Shown here in pieces: positions 1 through 6,274 of a DNA stretch of 14,701 nt (its first letter is position 1; the number at the start of each line of letters is the position of its first letter). The position numbers and the translations under genes are program-made. Source of the DNA: JBBSVE01 sp038233815 (GTDB lineage: Bacteria > Pseudomonadota > Alphaproteobacteria > Rhodobacterales > Rhodobacteraceae); the NCBI GenBank assembly GCA_038233815.1, contig JBBSVE010000078.1:1-14701 (forward strand), read 5' to 3'. The notes under the pieces were generated by a model, which was given only the letters and a program-made list of their open reading frames with translations, was not told where the DNA came from and did not search any database.

Positions 1-93
1 CCACGGAAAGCCCGTGCGCGACACATCCAGCACCTCACAGAGCCCAATGATGGCCCAGGTGTGGCGGTGCCTTGCGATGAAGGCGAACCTCAT
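1..93 (-). pseudogene. IS3-family transposase OrfB, N-terminal fragment running off the window
   Basis: An ATG at 93-91 overlaps the orfA stop (ATGA) and opens 31 codons to the window edge, beginning MRFAFIARHRHTWAI and including LCEVLDVSRTGF. This is the typical N-terminal region of IS3 OrfB (HTH_21-like segment), which in complete elements precedes the rve/DDE integrase core. The fragment itself is open. Whether the rest is intact cannot be seen, but the upstream orfA is frameshifted, so the element is unlikely to transpose by itself. OrfB is normally made as an OrfAB fusion by programmed frameshifting. Confidence 0.7.
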
Positions 94-385
94 GTCGCCT
101 CCCGCGCGAAAACGGTCGCCGTCCTGAGGATGTCACGCTCCATCTTGAGAGGGGCGACCTCTTTGTTCAGGGCTGAAATCTCGGCCAGACCGGACCGCAT
201 CTGCCCGTTTCCGGGAAAGGCCGCAGCAGACGTTGCAGCCCGTTCCCGCATCCAGCGGCGAACATTACGCTCTCCGCCACGTCAGGGTCACGGGCCGCCT
301 GAGCCACGGCCACACCCCGATCCGTCACCAGCCCGACAGCCTCGATCTCGACCTTACGGCTGAACTGCCGTCTCGTCCTGTCCAT
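90..385 (-). pseudogene. IS3-family transposase OrfA, frameshifted
   Basis: The ATG at 385 starts MDRTRRQFSRKVEIEAV, followed by VAVAQAARDPDVAESV, a classical IS3 OrfA helix-turn-helix of about 40 residues. After codon 40 (near 260-268) the original frame goes out of register. The neighbouring frame carries the continuation: RRWMRERAATS, then FPGNGQMRSGLAEISAL, then NKEVAPLKMERDILRTATVF, to a TGA at 92-90. The second part is the expected leucine-zipper region. A net shift of one base (or two inserted) therefore breaks the gene. Restored, it would be about 98 residues, a normal OrfA length. The break lies far upstream of the usual programmed -1 frameshift site, so it is decay rather than recoding. 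Confidence 0.8.
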
Positions 386-420
386 TCTTCAGGTCCCTGG
401 TCACGATCTTGTCTGCGTGC

Positions 421-764
421 CCACGAAACCGGCAGCAGATCAATCAGATCGGATCAATGCTTGACCTCATCATGGACCCAACCAGTCCGATCGTGACCGG
501 CGCTTACAAAAAGCGCAGCGATGAGTTGGAAAGGCAGAAGATCAAACTGACCGAACAGGCGAATTCGAGCAACCCGCAGCAGGAACGCCTAAAGGAATTT
601 ATCAAACGGGCTTTCGCGTTTCTCGCAAATCCCTGCAACATTAAAAAAAAGGTAGCGTTTCCCTCGAGCCGACAGCGCTTGAACTTGCCTTTGCAGAGCC
701 GCTGAGGTTCAGCCGAAAAACCGGCTATCAAACCGCCAGAATCACATTTAATTTAAGGAGTTAG
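421..764 (+). pseudogene. C-terminal remnant of a large serine recombinase, frameshifted at an A8 run
   Basis: The plus-strand frame open from 409 reads QQINQIGSMLDLIMDPTSP, then YKKRSDELERQKIKLTEQ and FIKRAFAFLANPCNIKKK. This resembles the coiled-coil and C-terminal tail of resolvase-type large serine recombinases. At the A8 run (643-650) the frame is lost. One extra A restores GSVSLEPTALELAFAEPL, then RFSRKTGYQTARITFNLRS, ending at TAG 762-764. That is the expected tail of the same protein. The catalytic N-terminal resolvase domain and the zinc-ribbon domain are absent and were presumably separated by the adjacent IS3 element. The region is less GC-rich than the rest of the window, consistent with horizontal origin. 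Confidence 0.75.
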
Positions 765-791
765 CGGACATTTGGGCTCATAACTTCGGGA

Positions 792-867
<76 letters not shown>

Positions 868-906
868 GGTCGTGTCTGATCGGCGTCTTGGGAACGCCGT
901 GGGCGT

Positions 907-935
907 GTCTTAGAAGAGGGCCTTGGGGGCTGCAA
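907..935 (-). promoter_or_regulatory. Candidate promoter for tRNA-Ala
   Basis: On the minus strand, TTGCAG (935-930) and TAAGAC (912-907) are separated by exactly 17 bases and lie about 40 bases upstream of the mature tRNA 5' end. The -35-like box is reasonable and the -10-like box is weak. A short 6-bp inverted repeat (881-886 with 894-899) lies in the leader between the two. This is pattern inference only. Confidence 0.3.
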
Positions 936-968
936 GCGAAAAGCGTGCGCCGCATGGCCCCCTAGGCG

Positions 969-1310
969 TCATGTCTCGTCGTCCGACCCACTGACATCTG
1001 CGATCTCGTCGAGCGAGACGTTGTCGTCGGTATCGTCCTCGAGGAGATCATCGTCGGTCTCCTCGCTGTCGTCCGAACTGTCGGTCGTAAGCAGATCGTC
1101 GTCGCTTTCGAGATCGTTGGCCACGACCTCGTCATCTTCCTTCTCGGGCTTGGCGCGGGTGTTTACCGACGCCACGACCTTGCGACGCGCGGTGTCGATA
1201 TCCACGACCTCGCCGGTATAGGGGCTGACGGTCGGCGTCTTCTTCAGGTCATAAAAGCGCTTTCCCGTGGTCGGGCAGACGCGCTTCGTGCCCCATTCTT
1301 CCTTGGGCAT
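969..1310 (-). CDS. TIGR02300 family acidic protein (FYDLN-type)
   Basis: This is a 113-residue protein of unknown function in the TIGR02300 family, recognised by its N-terminus MPKEEWGTKRVCPTTGKRFY followed by DL and SPYTGEVV. The N-terminal ~45 residues are the conserved part. From about residue 57 the chain is very acidic, with long D/E/S runs and two DDLL tetrapeptides (about residues 71-74 and 87-90), and is probably disordered. The start at 1310 is preferred over the upstream in-frame ATG at 1373 because it has AAGGAA as ribosome site and matches the family's start. The family hallmark is usually FYDLN; here it reads FYDLK. Its nearest downstream neighbour on the same strand is tRNA-Ala. 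The cellular role is unknown to me. Confidence 0.88.
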   Translation of the reverse strand: MPKEEWGTKRVCPTTGKRFYDLKKTPTVSPYTGEVVDIDTARRKVVASVNTRAKPEKEDDEVVANDLESDDDLLTTDSSDDSEETDDDLLEDDTDDNVSLDEIADVSGSDDET

Positions 1311-1482
1311 GGGAGGTTCCTTCCAGATGGGCGGGCGGGATCGGGCAATGGGGCGAAAACGGTCGCATGCCACAGGGGCGGGCGGGTGTCAAAGGCTTTG
1401 ACGGAGGCGCGCGTGGCATCCGCCCCGGGGCTTGCGGCCGCGCGGATGCAAGCTAATCTGGGCGCGCATCCAGAGGATTTCA

Positions 1483-2169
1483 ATGCCGTCGCTGCCCGGA
1501 TCCCCGCCCGTCGAGATCACGCTGCGCAGGTCACGCCGGGCCCGGCGGATGAGCCTGCGCGTCTCAAGGCTCGACGGGCGGGTGACGCTCTCGATCCCGG
1601 AACATGCGCGGGAGGCGGAGGCGATGGGGTTTGCGCGCTTGCAAGTGGCGTGGATCCGGGGGGCGCTGGCGGGGCGGGTGGCGGGGCAGCGTGTGGGGGC
1701 GGGCACGCTTCTTCCCGTTGAGGGACGGATGCTGTGTGTGACGCCCGGCAACGGGCGCGCGGTGCGGATCGAGGGCGACGGCCTGCTGGTGCCGGGTGAC
1801 GCAGCGCGGGCGGGGGTGCGCATTGCGGCCTTCCTGAAGCTTCTGGCGCGGGACCGGTTGGTGGCGGCCTCGGACCGGTTCGCGGACCGGATCGGGCGGC
1901 GCTACGCGGCGATTTCGCTCCGCGATACCCGGTCGCGCTGGGGCTCCTGCACTGCGGCGGGAGGGCTGATGTTTTCGTGGCGGCTCGCGATGGCGCCGGG
2001 CGAGGTTCTGGACTACGTCGCAGCGCACGAGGTGGCGCATCTCACGGAGATGAACCACTCGCCGCGCTTCTGGGCCGTCGTGGACGAGCTGATGCCGGAC
2101 CATGCACTCCGCCGTCGCTGGCTCCGGCGGGAGGGGCATCTGCTTCACGGTTACCGGTTCGATGGGTAG
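1483..2169 (+). CDS. YgjP/DUF45-type metal-dependent hydrolase (M48-like)
   Basis: A 228-residue protein of the YgjP-like metallopeptidase-fold family. It carries the zinc motif HEVAH at residues 182-186 and a following H at 192 (TEMNHSPRFW), preceded by the characteristic RSRWGSC segment. The N-terminus (EITLRRSRRARRMSLRVSRL) is typical of the family. The E. coli member YgjP has been reported as a UTP pyrophosphatase, so hydrolysis of a nucleotide is possible, but the substrate here is inferred only. The start at 1483 is chosen because AGAGGA sits 6-7 bases upstream; an in-frame ATG at 1432 lacks a comparable site. It is the first gene of a same-strand cluster with a GntR regulator (24-bp gap) and deoD. 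Confidence 0.85.
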   Translation: MPSLPGSPPVEITLRRSRRARRMSLRVSRLDGRVTLSIPEHAREAEAMGFARLQVAWIRGALAGRVAGQRVGAGTLLPVEGRMLCVTPGNGRAVRIEGDGLLVPGDAARAGVRIAAFLKLLARDRLVAASDRFADRIGRRYAAISLRDTRSRWGSCTAAGGLMFSWRLAMAPGEVLDYVAAHEVAHLTEMNHSPRFWAVVDELMPDHALRRRWLRREGHLLHGYRFDG

Positions 2170-2193
2170 GGGCGGCACCATCCGGCGCAGGGA

Positions 2194-2847
2194 ATGCTGA
2201 GCGCCGTGCCGGTGGCCGTGGCCCCGAATACGGCGGCGCACGAACGCGTCTACCGCGCGCTCCGCCAGCAGGTGATGCACGGTGAGATGGCGCCGGGCCA
2301 GCCGCTTACCCTGCGCGGGGTGGCGCGGACGTTTGGCGTCTCCATGACCCCTGCGCGAGAGGCGGTTCGGCGGCTGGCGGCCGAGGGGGCGCTCGCGATC
2401 TCCTCCTCCGGGCGGGTCGCCACGCCGGAGCTGTCGTCCGACCGGATCGAGGAGCTGGCCTCGATCCGCGCGCTTCTGGAGCCGGAGATGGCGTCGCGCG
2501 CGCTTCCCCGCGCGCATTTCGCGCTGATCGACCGGCTGGCGGCGATCAATGCGGCCAACACCGAGGCTGTCGCGGCGCAGGATGCGGTGGGCTATATACG
2601 CACCAACCTCGAGTTCCACCGCACGCTCTATCTGCGCGCGCAGGCTCCCGCGATGCTGGCACTGACGGAGACGGTTTGGCTGCAGCTCGGCCCCACGATG
2701 CGCGCGCTCTACGGCAGGCTCCGGCGCAACGAGCCGCCGCCGCACCACAGGCTCGTGCTGGCGGCGCTGAAGGCGGGGGATGAACCGGGCCTGCGACTGG
2801 CGATCCGAACGGATGTGACGCAGGGGCTGAGGCATCTGGCAGGGTAG
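2194..2847 (+). CDS. GntR-family transcriptional regulator, FadR (FCD) subfamily
   Basis: A 217-residue regulator. Residues about 13-75 form the GntR winged helix-turn-helix (VYRALRQQVMHGEMAPGQPL, then TFGVSMTPAREAVRRLAAEG). Residues about 82-210 form the all-helical FCD ligand-binding domain (RIEELASIRALLEPEMA). The FCD metal-site region is partly visible as N138-x3-H142 and HH at 184-185. The usual last histidine is not obvious and D207 may occupy its place. The ribosome site GGGA is very close to the ATG at 2194, so a GTG slightly downstream (2206) could be the true start. It sits 14 bp before deoD and may regulate this cluster in response to a nucleoside or catabolite; that is inference from position. 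Confidence 0.9.
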   Translation: MLSAVPVAVAPNTAAHERVYRALRQQVMHGEMAPGQPLTLRGVARTFGVSMTPAREAVRRLAAEGALAISSSGRVATPELSSDRIEELASIRALLEPEMASRALPRAHFALIDRLAAINAANTEAVAAQDAVGYIRTNLEFHRTLYLRAQAPAMLALTETVWLQLGPTMRALYGRLRRNEPPPHHRLVLAALKAGDEPGLRLAIRTDVTQGLRHLAG

Positions 2848-2861
2848 GGGAGGCAAGGACC

Positions 2862-3563
2862 ATGACGATCCATATCGGGGCCGCGGCGGGGGACATCGCG
2901 GAGGTGGTGCTGATGCCCGGCGACCCCTACCGCGCGCGCTGGGCGGCGGAGCGGTTCCTGACGGGGGCGCGGCTGGTAAACGAGGTCCGCGGGATGCTCG
3001 GCTACACCGGGACCTGGCGCGGGCATCCGGTCACCATCCACGGGTCCGGGATGGGGATGGCGTCGCTCTCCATCTATGCGAATGAGCTGATCCGCGACTA
3101 CGGCGCGCAGGTGCTGATCCGCATCGGCTCTGCCGGGGCGATGCAGGAGGCGGTGAAGATCCGCGACGTGGTGCTGTCGACGGCGGCCACCTCGCTTTCC
3201 ACCCCGTCGAGCGCGCTGTTCCGCGAAATCAACTTCGCGCCCGCCGCCGATTTCGCGCTGATGCGGGCGGCTTGGGCCGCAGCAGAGGGGCGGGCGACGG
3301 TGCATGCGGGCGGTGTCTATTCGTCGGACACATTCTATGACGACCGGCCCGACCTCACCGACATCATGCGCGCGCATGGCATCCTGTGCCTGGAAATGGA
3401 AACGGCGGAGCTCTACACCCTCGCGGCCCGGCATGGACGCCGGGCGCTGTCGGTTCTGACGATCTCGGACCATCTCCTGACCGGGGAGTCGCTGCCCGCC
3501 GCAGAACGGGAGCGGAGCTTCGGCGACATGGTGGAGATTGCGCTGGAGGCGGCCTTCGCGTGA
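2862..3563 (+). CDS. deoD: Purine-nucleoside phosphorylase, DeoD type
   Basis: A 233-residue cytosolic enzyme that splits purine (deoxy)nucleosides with phosphate to free base and (deoxy)ribose-1-phosphate, in purine salvage. The family is the hexameric trimer-of-dimers type. Residues known from E. coli DeoD are all in place: H4, G20 and R24 (MPGDPYRA), R43, R87, and S90 for phosphate; E178-M179-E180 for ribose (CLEMETAELY); and S202-D203 (TISDHLLTGE), with D203 the catalytic acid that protonates the purine N7. Length is normal. A purine-rich ribosome site (GGCAAGGA) precedes the ATG. It is the last gene of the cluster with the hydrolase and GntR regulator, and its stop lies 7 bp from the stop of the convergent permease. 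Confidence 0.95.
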   Translation: MTIHIGAAAGDIAEVVLMPGDPYRARWAAERFLTGARLVNEVRGMLGYTGTWRGHPVTIHGSGMGMASLSIYANELIRDYGAQVLIRIGSAGAMQEAVKIRDVVLSTAATSLSTPSSALFREINFAPAADFALMRAAWAAAEGRATVHAGGVYSSDTFYDDRPDLTDIMRAHGILCLEMETAELYTLAARHGRRALSVLTISDHLLTGESLPAAERERSFGDMVEIALEAAFA

Positions 3564-3570
3564 CGCGCCT

Positions 3571-4773
3571 TCAGGAGCCTTCGACGGACCGGCCAAGCAC
3601 CGTGATCGCAACGCCGAGGACGGCGAGGGCGCCCAGTGCCACGGCGCGGGGCTTGCGACCGTCGGGATGGCGCCACGCGGTCAGGCTCGCGATGGCGGCC
3701 TGACAGGCATAGTAGGCCGCGAACGCGCGCGAGGCGTAGCTGATGATCTCGAAGATGTTGAGCGTCCAAGTCAGTACCAGTCCGAGGCCCACGAGGATCG
3801 CGTAACCCACACGCGGGCTGATCCGGTTTCGCGACGCCTCCGCAATCAGCCCGCCCGATCCGGCAGTGTCGGCAACGGCAGCGCTGAACTGCGCGGCAAG
3901 CGCCGCCGCCACCAACAGGACAGGCAGGACGACCGCCACCACCTGCATCATGTCGATGATCGACGTTTCGGTCAGTTTTCCTTCGGGCGGGCGCAGCGAG
4001 TAGACGAGCAGCACCGTGTAGACAAGGTAGATCACCGTCGCCAGGATCTGCGCAAGCCGCATTGAGCGGATGCAGACCTCGGGCGAATGGTGATGCGTCA
4101 GGTAGCGCGACGTCTCGAACCCCTGCACCGTCACGATCAGGCCAAAGGCGATCGTCACCGCGTGCCATCCGCTGACCGTCACCGGATCGAAGATCAGCGT
4201 GCCTTGTGCGACCGTCTGGCCGAACCAGATCGCGAGGCCGACGACGAGGCCCACGATGATCGCGAGCTTCAGGCCGACGGTGACCTGCTCCATCCGCTCC
4301 AGCGCGCCGAAGCCCTTGGTCCAGCCCGTGCCGAGGATCAGAAGAAAGACGAGCGTGGTCAGCATCTTGCCCGCGAAGGGCGAATTGAACGGCGTGAGGC
4401 TGACCCCAAAACCGCCGAAGAGGTTGAGGTAGTAGGCGACCGAGATCACGTAGGCGAACGACAGGGCGTAGGAGGAGACCGTGTCGATCTGCTCCTCCGG
4501 GACGGGACGGACGGGATTTTCCGCAAAGGTCTCGATGTTGCGCCGGATCGCGGCACCGAAGAACCATGCGATCGCGCAGAGGAACGCCATGACCAGCGGG
4601 CCCCAGATGCCATAGGTCTTGGACAGGATCGGTCCGAGGACGAGGAACCCCGACCCGATGATCGAGGCAAGCGGCGTCCCCGTGGCGCGCCACAGTTCGG
4701 CATTGCGGACGCGGGGGAGGAGGAGGACGACGGCAGTGAGAAGGATGGCGATCAGGATCGCGGCACTGGTCAT
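3571..4773 (-). CDS. APC-superfamily-like membrane transporter, substrate unknown
   Basis: A 400-residue polytopic membrane protein with about 11-12 hydrophobic segments. The segment TPLASIIGSGFLVLGPIL near residues 28-45 resembles the glycine-rich, unwound first helix of amino acid/polyamine permeases (LeuT-like fold). A second segment, EQVTVGLKLAIIVGLVVGLA, resembles a mid-protein transport helix. I do not recognise the substrate. The start at 4773 is chosen over the in-frame ATG at 4809 because GGAAAG lies just upstream and it removes a non-hydrophobic extension. It lies downstream of sdhB on the same strand, but 128 bp away across two hairpins, so it probably has its own promoter. It is tail-to-tail with deoD, and a nucleoside or base transport role cannot be excluded. 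Confidence 0.8.
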   Translation of the reverse strand: MTSAAILIAILLTAVVLLLPRVRNAELWRATGTPLASIIGSGFLVLGPILSKTYGIWGPLVMAFLCAIAWFFGAAIRRNIETFAENPVRPVPEEQIDTVSSYALSFAYVISVAYYLNLFGGFGVSLTPFNSPFAGKMLTTLVFLLILGTGWTKGFGALERMEQVTVGLKLAIIVGLVVGLAIWFGQTVAQGTLIFDPVTVSGWHAVTIAFGLIVTVQGFETSRYLTHHHSPEVCIRSMRLAQILATVIYLVYTVLLVYSLRPPEGKLTETSIIDMMQVVAVVLPVLLVAAALAAQFSAAVADTAGSGGLIAEASRNRISPRVGYAILVGLGLVLTWTLNIFEIISYASRAFAAYYACQAAIASLTAWRHPDGRKPRAVALGALAVLGVAITVLGRSVEGS

Positions 4774-4816
4774 GGGGGGCTTTCCAAGGGCTGGTATGGC
4801 GGTGCCCAAAGACCCC

Positions 4817-4844
4817 GTGCGACCGGATATCTACCGGCTCGCAC
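4817..4844. repeat. Inverted repeat between the permease start and sdhB
   Basis: GTGCGACCGG (4817-4826) pairs with CCGG (4834-4837) and TCGCAC (4839-4844), leaving a 7-base loop and one bulged C. A further CCC/GGG can pair outside a mismatch. It lies 44 bp upstream of the permease ATG and beyond the sdh terminator candidate. It could be a second terminator hairpin for sdh readthrough, or an operator for the permease. Confidence 0.5.
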
Positions 4845-4858
4845 AGGGCCAGTCCATG

Positions 4859-4894
4859 AAAAGGTTGTGCTGCGGGGCCGCCGATGCGGCCCCG
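4859..4894 (-). terminator. Candidate terminator of the sdh operon
   Basis: On the minus strand, just after the sdhB stop at 4902, CGGGGCCG (4894-4887) and CGGCCCCG (4880-4873) form a perfect 8-bp GC-only stem with a 6-base loop. A short T4 run follows at 4862-4859, about 10 bases past the stem. The stem is strong, but the T tract is short and displaced, so termination may be inefficient or partly factor-dependent. Confidence 0.55.
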
Positions 4895-4901
4895 TTCCGC
4901 G

Positions 4902-5681
4902 TCAGACCACCCGCTCGACCATCTGGTGCTTTATCGCCGCGATCGCCTTGGCCGGATTCAGACCCTTGGGACATGTCCGGGTGCAGTTCATGATCGTATG
5001 GCAACGGTAGAGCTTGAAGGGGTCCTCCAGCTCATCCAACCGTTCCGGCGTCGCCTCGTCGCGGCTGTCCACGATCCAGCGGTAGGCGGTGAGAAGGGCC
5101 GCAGGGCCGAGGAACTTTTCCGGGTTCCACCAGTAGGACGGGCAGGAGGTGGAGCAGCAGGCGCACATCACGCACTCATAAAGTCCGTCGAGCTTCTCGC
5201 GGTCCTCGACCGACTGCTTCCACTCCTTCTGAGGCGTGTTCGACTTCGTCTCCAGCCACGGCATGACCGAGGCGTGCTGGGCGTAGAACAGCGTGAGGTC
5301 GGGGATCAGATCCTTCACCACAGGCATGTGGGGCAGGGGGTAGATCTTGATGTCGCCCTTCACCTCGTCCATGCCATGGATACAGGCCAGCGTGTTGGTT
5401 CCGCCGATGTTCATGGCGCACGACCCGCAGATCCCCTCGCGGCAGGAGCGGCGGAAGGTCAGGGTGGGGTCGATCTCTCCCTTGATCTTGATGAGCGCGT
5501 CGAGGATCATCGGGCCGCAAGTGTCCAGATCGACGAAGTAGGTGTCGACGCGCGGGTTCTCGGTATCGTCGGGCGACCAGCGGTAAATCAGGAACTTGCG
5601 CAGATTCGTCGCGCCCTCAGGCTTCGGCCATGTCTTGCCGGTGCGGATGGTGGAGTTTTTCGGCAGCGTCAGCTGGACCAT
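4902..5681 (-). CDS. sdhB: Succinate dehydrogenase iron-sulfur subunit
   Basis: A 259-residue subunit of respiratory complex II that passes electrons from SdhA's FAD to ubiquinone in the inner membrane. Cysteines for all three clusters are present: [2Fe-2S] C80, C85, C88, C100 (SCREGICGSCAMN); [4Fe-4S] C170, C173, C176 and C237; [3Fe-4S] C180, C227, C233. The spacing matches E. coli SdhB. Length is normal for alphaproteobacteria. The ATG lies 3 bases after the stop of the preceding small lipoprotein, and its ribosome site (GAAAGG) is inside that gene's end, so translation is probably coupled. It is the last gene of the sdh operon and is followed by a GC-rich hairpin. Confidence 0.98.
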   Translation of the reverse strand: MVQLTLPKNSTIRTGKTWPKPEGATNLRKFLIYRWSPDDTENPRVDTYFVDLDTCGPMILDALIKIKGEIDPTLTFRRSCREGICGSCAMNIGGTNTLACIHGMDEVKGDIKIYPLPHMPVVKDLIPDLTLFYAQHASVMPWLETKSNTPQKEWKQSVEDREKLDGLYECVMCACCSTSCPSYWWNPEKFLGPAALLTAYRWIVDSRDEATPERLDELEDPFKLYRCHTIMNCTRTCPKGLNPAKAIAAIKHQMVERVV

Positions 5682-5684
5682 GGT

Positions 5685-5963
5685 TTAGCCTTTCGGAAAC
5701 GTGGAGAGCGGCACGCGCGCGGGCTGGCCGGTCCTGTCAGTCATACATGTGGTATAGGCAGCGCCCGGATCAACGCGGCGGATCGCGCGGGGGGCGATGA
5801 TGATCGCAGCACCCGCATAGCCCCCGCGCCCACAGCCGGAAGATGGCGTTGTCGCGATGCGGCCCGAGGTGGCCCGCGCAAAGCGCTGACGCTCCGCCAC
5901 GGCCATCGGCAATCGCGCCGGGGCGCAGGCTGCGAGCAAGGGAAGGAACGCCGGTCCCCGCAT
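5685..5963 (-). CDS. Small predicted lipoprotein 2, between sdhA and sdhB
   Basis: A 92-residue protein of unknown function. It starts MRGPAFLPLLAACAPARLP, a short signal sequence with lipobox LLAAC, so C13 would be lipidated and the protein anchored on the periplasmic side. The mature part is short, basic and has cysteines at 44 and 73 that could form a disulfide. A recognisable segment is IIIAPRAIRRVDPGAAY. The ATG overlaps the stop of the preceding lipoprotein by one base (TGATG), and the stop is 3 bases before sdhB, so it is embedded in the sdh operon by translational coupling. An upstream in-frame ATG at 6002 lies inside lipoprotein 1 and is less likely. I cannot name a family. Confidence 0.7.
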   Translation of the reverse strand: MRGPAFLPLLAACAPARLPMAVAERQRFARATSGRIATTPSSGCGRGGYAGAAIIIAPRAIRRVDPGAAYTTCMTDRTGQPARVPLSTFPKG

Positions 5964-6274
5964 CACAGCGCGAGCCCCGGCAGGCCCGCGCCCAGCACGC
6001 ATTGGACCGTGGCAGGCCGCCTCAACACGCCCGCGATGGCCGCCACGGTCGAGGGTCCGGCCCGCGTGCCCCCCTCGCGTGCGAGGGCGTGCGGAGCCTG
6101 GTGCGTGGCGTTGTCGAGCTCGCGGGTCGTCACCGCCTGCGCCTGCGGACCCGGCAGACGCTGGCTCACCACCGGCAGCACCACGGTCTTTGCCACCTGT
6201 CGCGTTACCGCCGTGCGCGGATCGCCCGAGGTGCAGGCCGCGAGCGCCACGCAGCCGAGGAGCATCGCCCGCAT
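5963..6274 (-). CDS. Small predicted lipoprotein 1, between sdhA and sdhB
   Basis: A 103-residue protein of unknown function with N-terminus MRAMLLGCVALAACTSGDP: a short signal peptide and lipobox ALAAC, so C14 would carry the lipid. The mature part has TAVTRQVAKTVVLPVV and RRPATVQCVLGAGLP; the single mature cysteine is C92. No transmembrane segment follows the signal. The start codon overlaps the sdhA stop by one base (TGATG), and its stop overlaps the next lipoprotein's start in the same way, so the whole run sdhA-lipoprotein 1-lipoprotein 2-sdhB is contiguous. The placement suggests a role linked to complex II or to the envelope in respiring cells, but the sequence itself proves only export and lipidation. 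Confidence 0.75.
   Translation of the reverse strand: MRAMLLGCVALAACTSGDPRTAVTRQVAKTVVLPVVSQRLPGPQAQAVTTRELDNATHQAPHALAREGGTRAGPSTVAAIAGVLRRPATVQCVLGAGLPGLAL

Larger units (their letters stand above)
1..435 (-). mobile_element. Left part of a degraded IS3-family insertion sequence (truncated by window edge)
   Basis: On the minus strand this stretch reads as the orfA-orfB start of an IS3-family element: an HTH/leucine-zipper OrfA in two frames, then the N-terminus of OrfB beginning at an ATGA overlap. The orfB DDE catalytic domain and the far end of the element lie beyond position 1. The inner end, upstream of orfA, is not sharply visible. I place it near 420-440 because recombinase coding sequence resumes there on the plus strand and IS3 elements usually carry only some tens of bases before orfA. 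No terminal inverted repeat pair or target duplication can be checked because only one end is present. Confidence 0.75.

Noticed and set aside
1564..2856. Long minus-strand open frame (430 codons) opposite the YgjP and GntR genes
   Set aside because: Arginine/proline/histidine-rich translation with no family signal; it is the antisense shadow of two well-supported genes in high-GC DNA.
3413..5010. Long open frames on both strands overlapping the permease
   Set aside because: Only the 3571-4773 minus frame gives a coherent polytopic membrane protein; the others are charged or low-complexity shadows.
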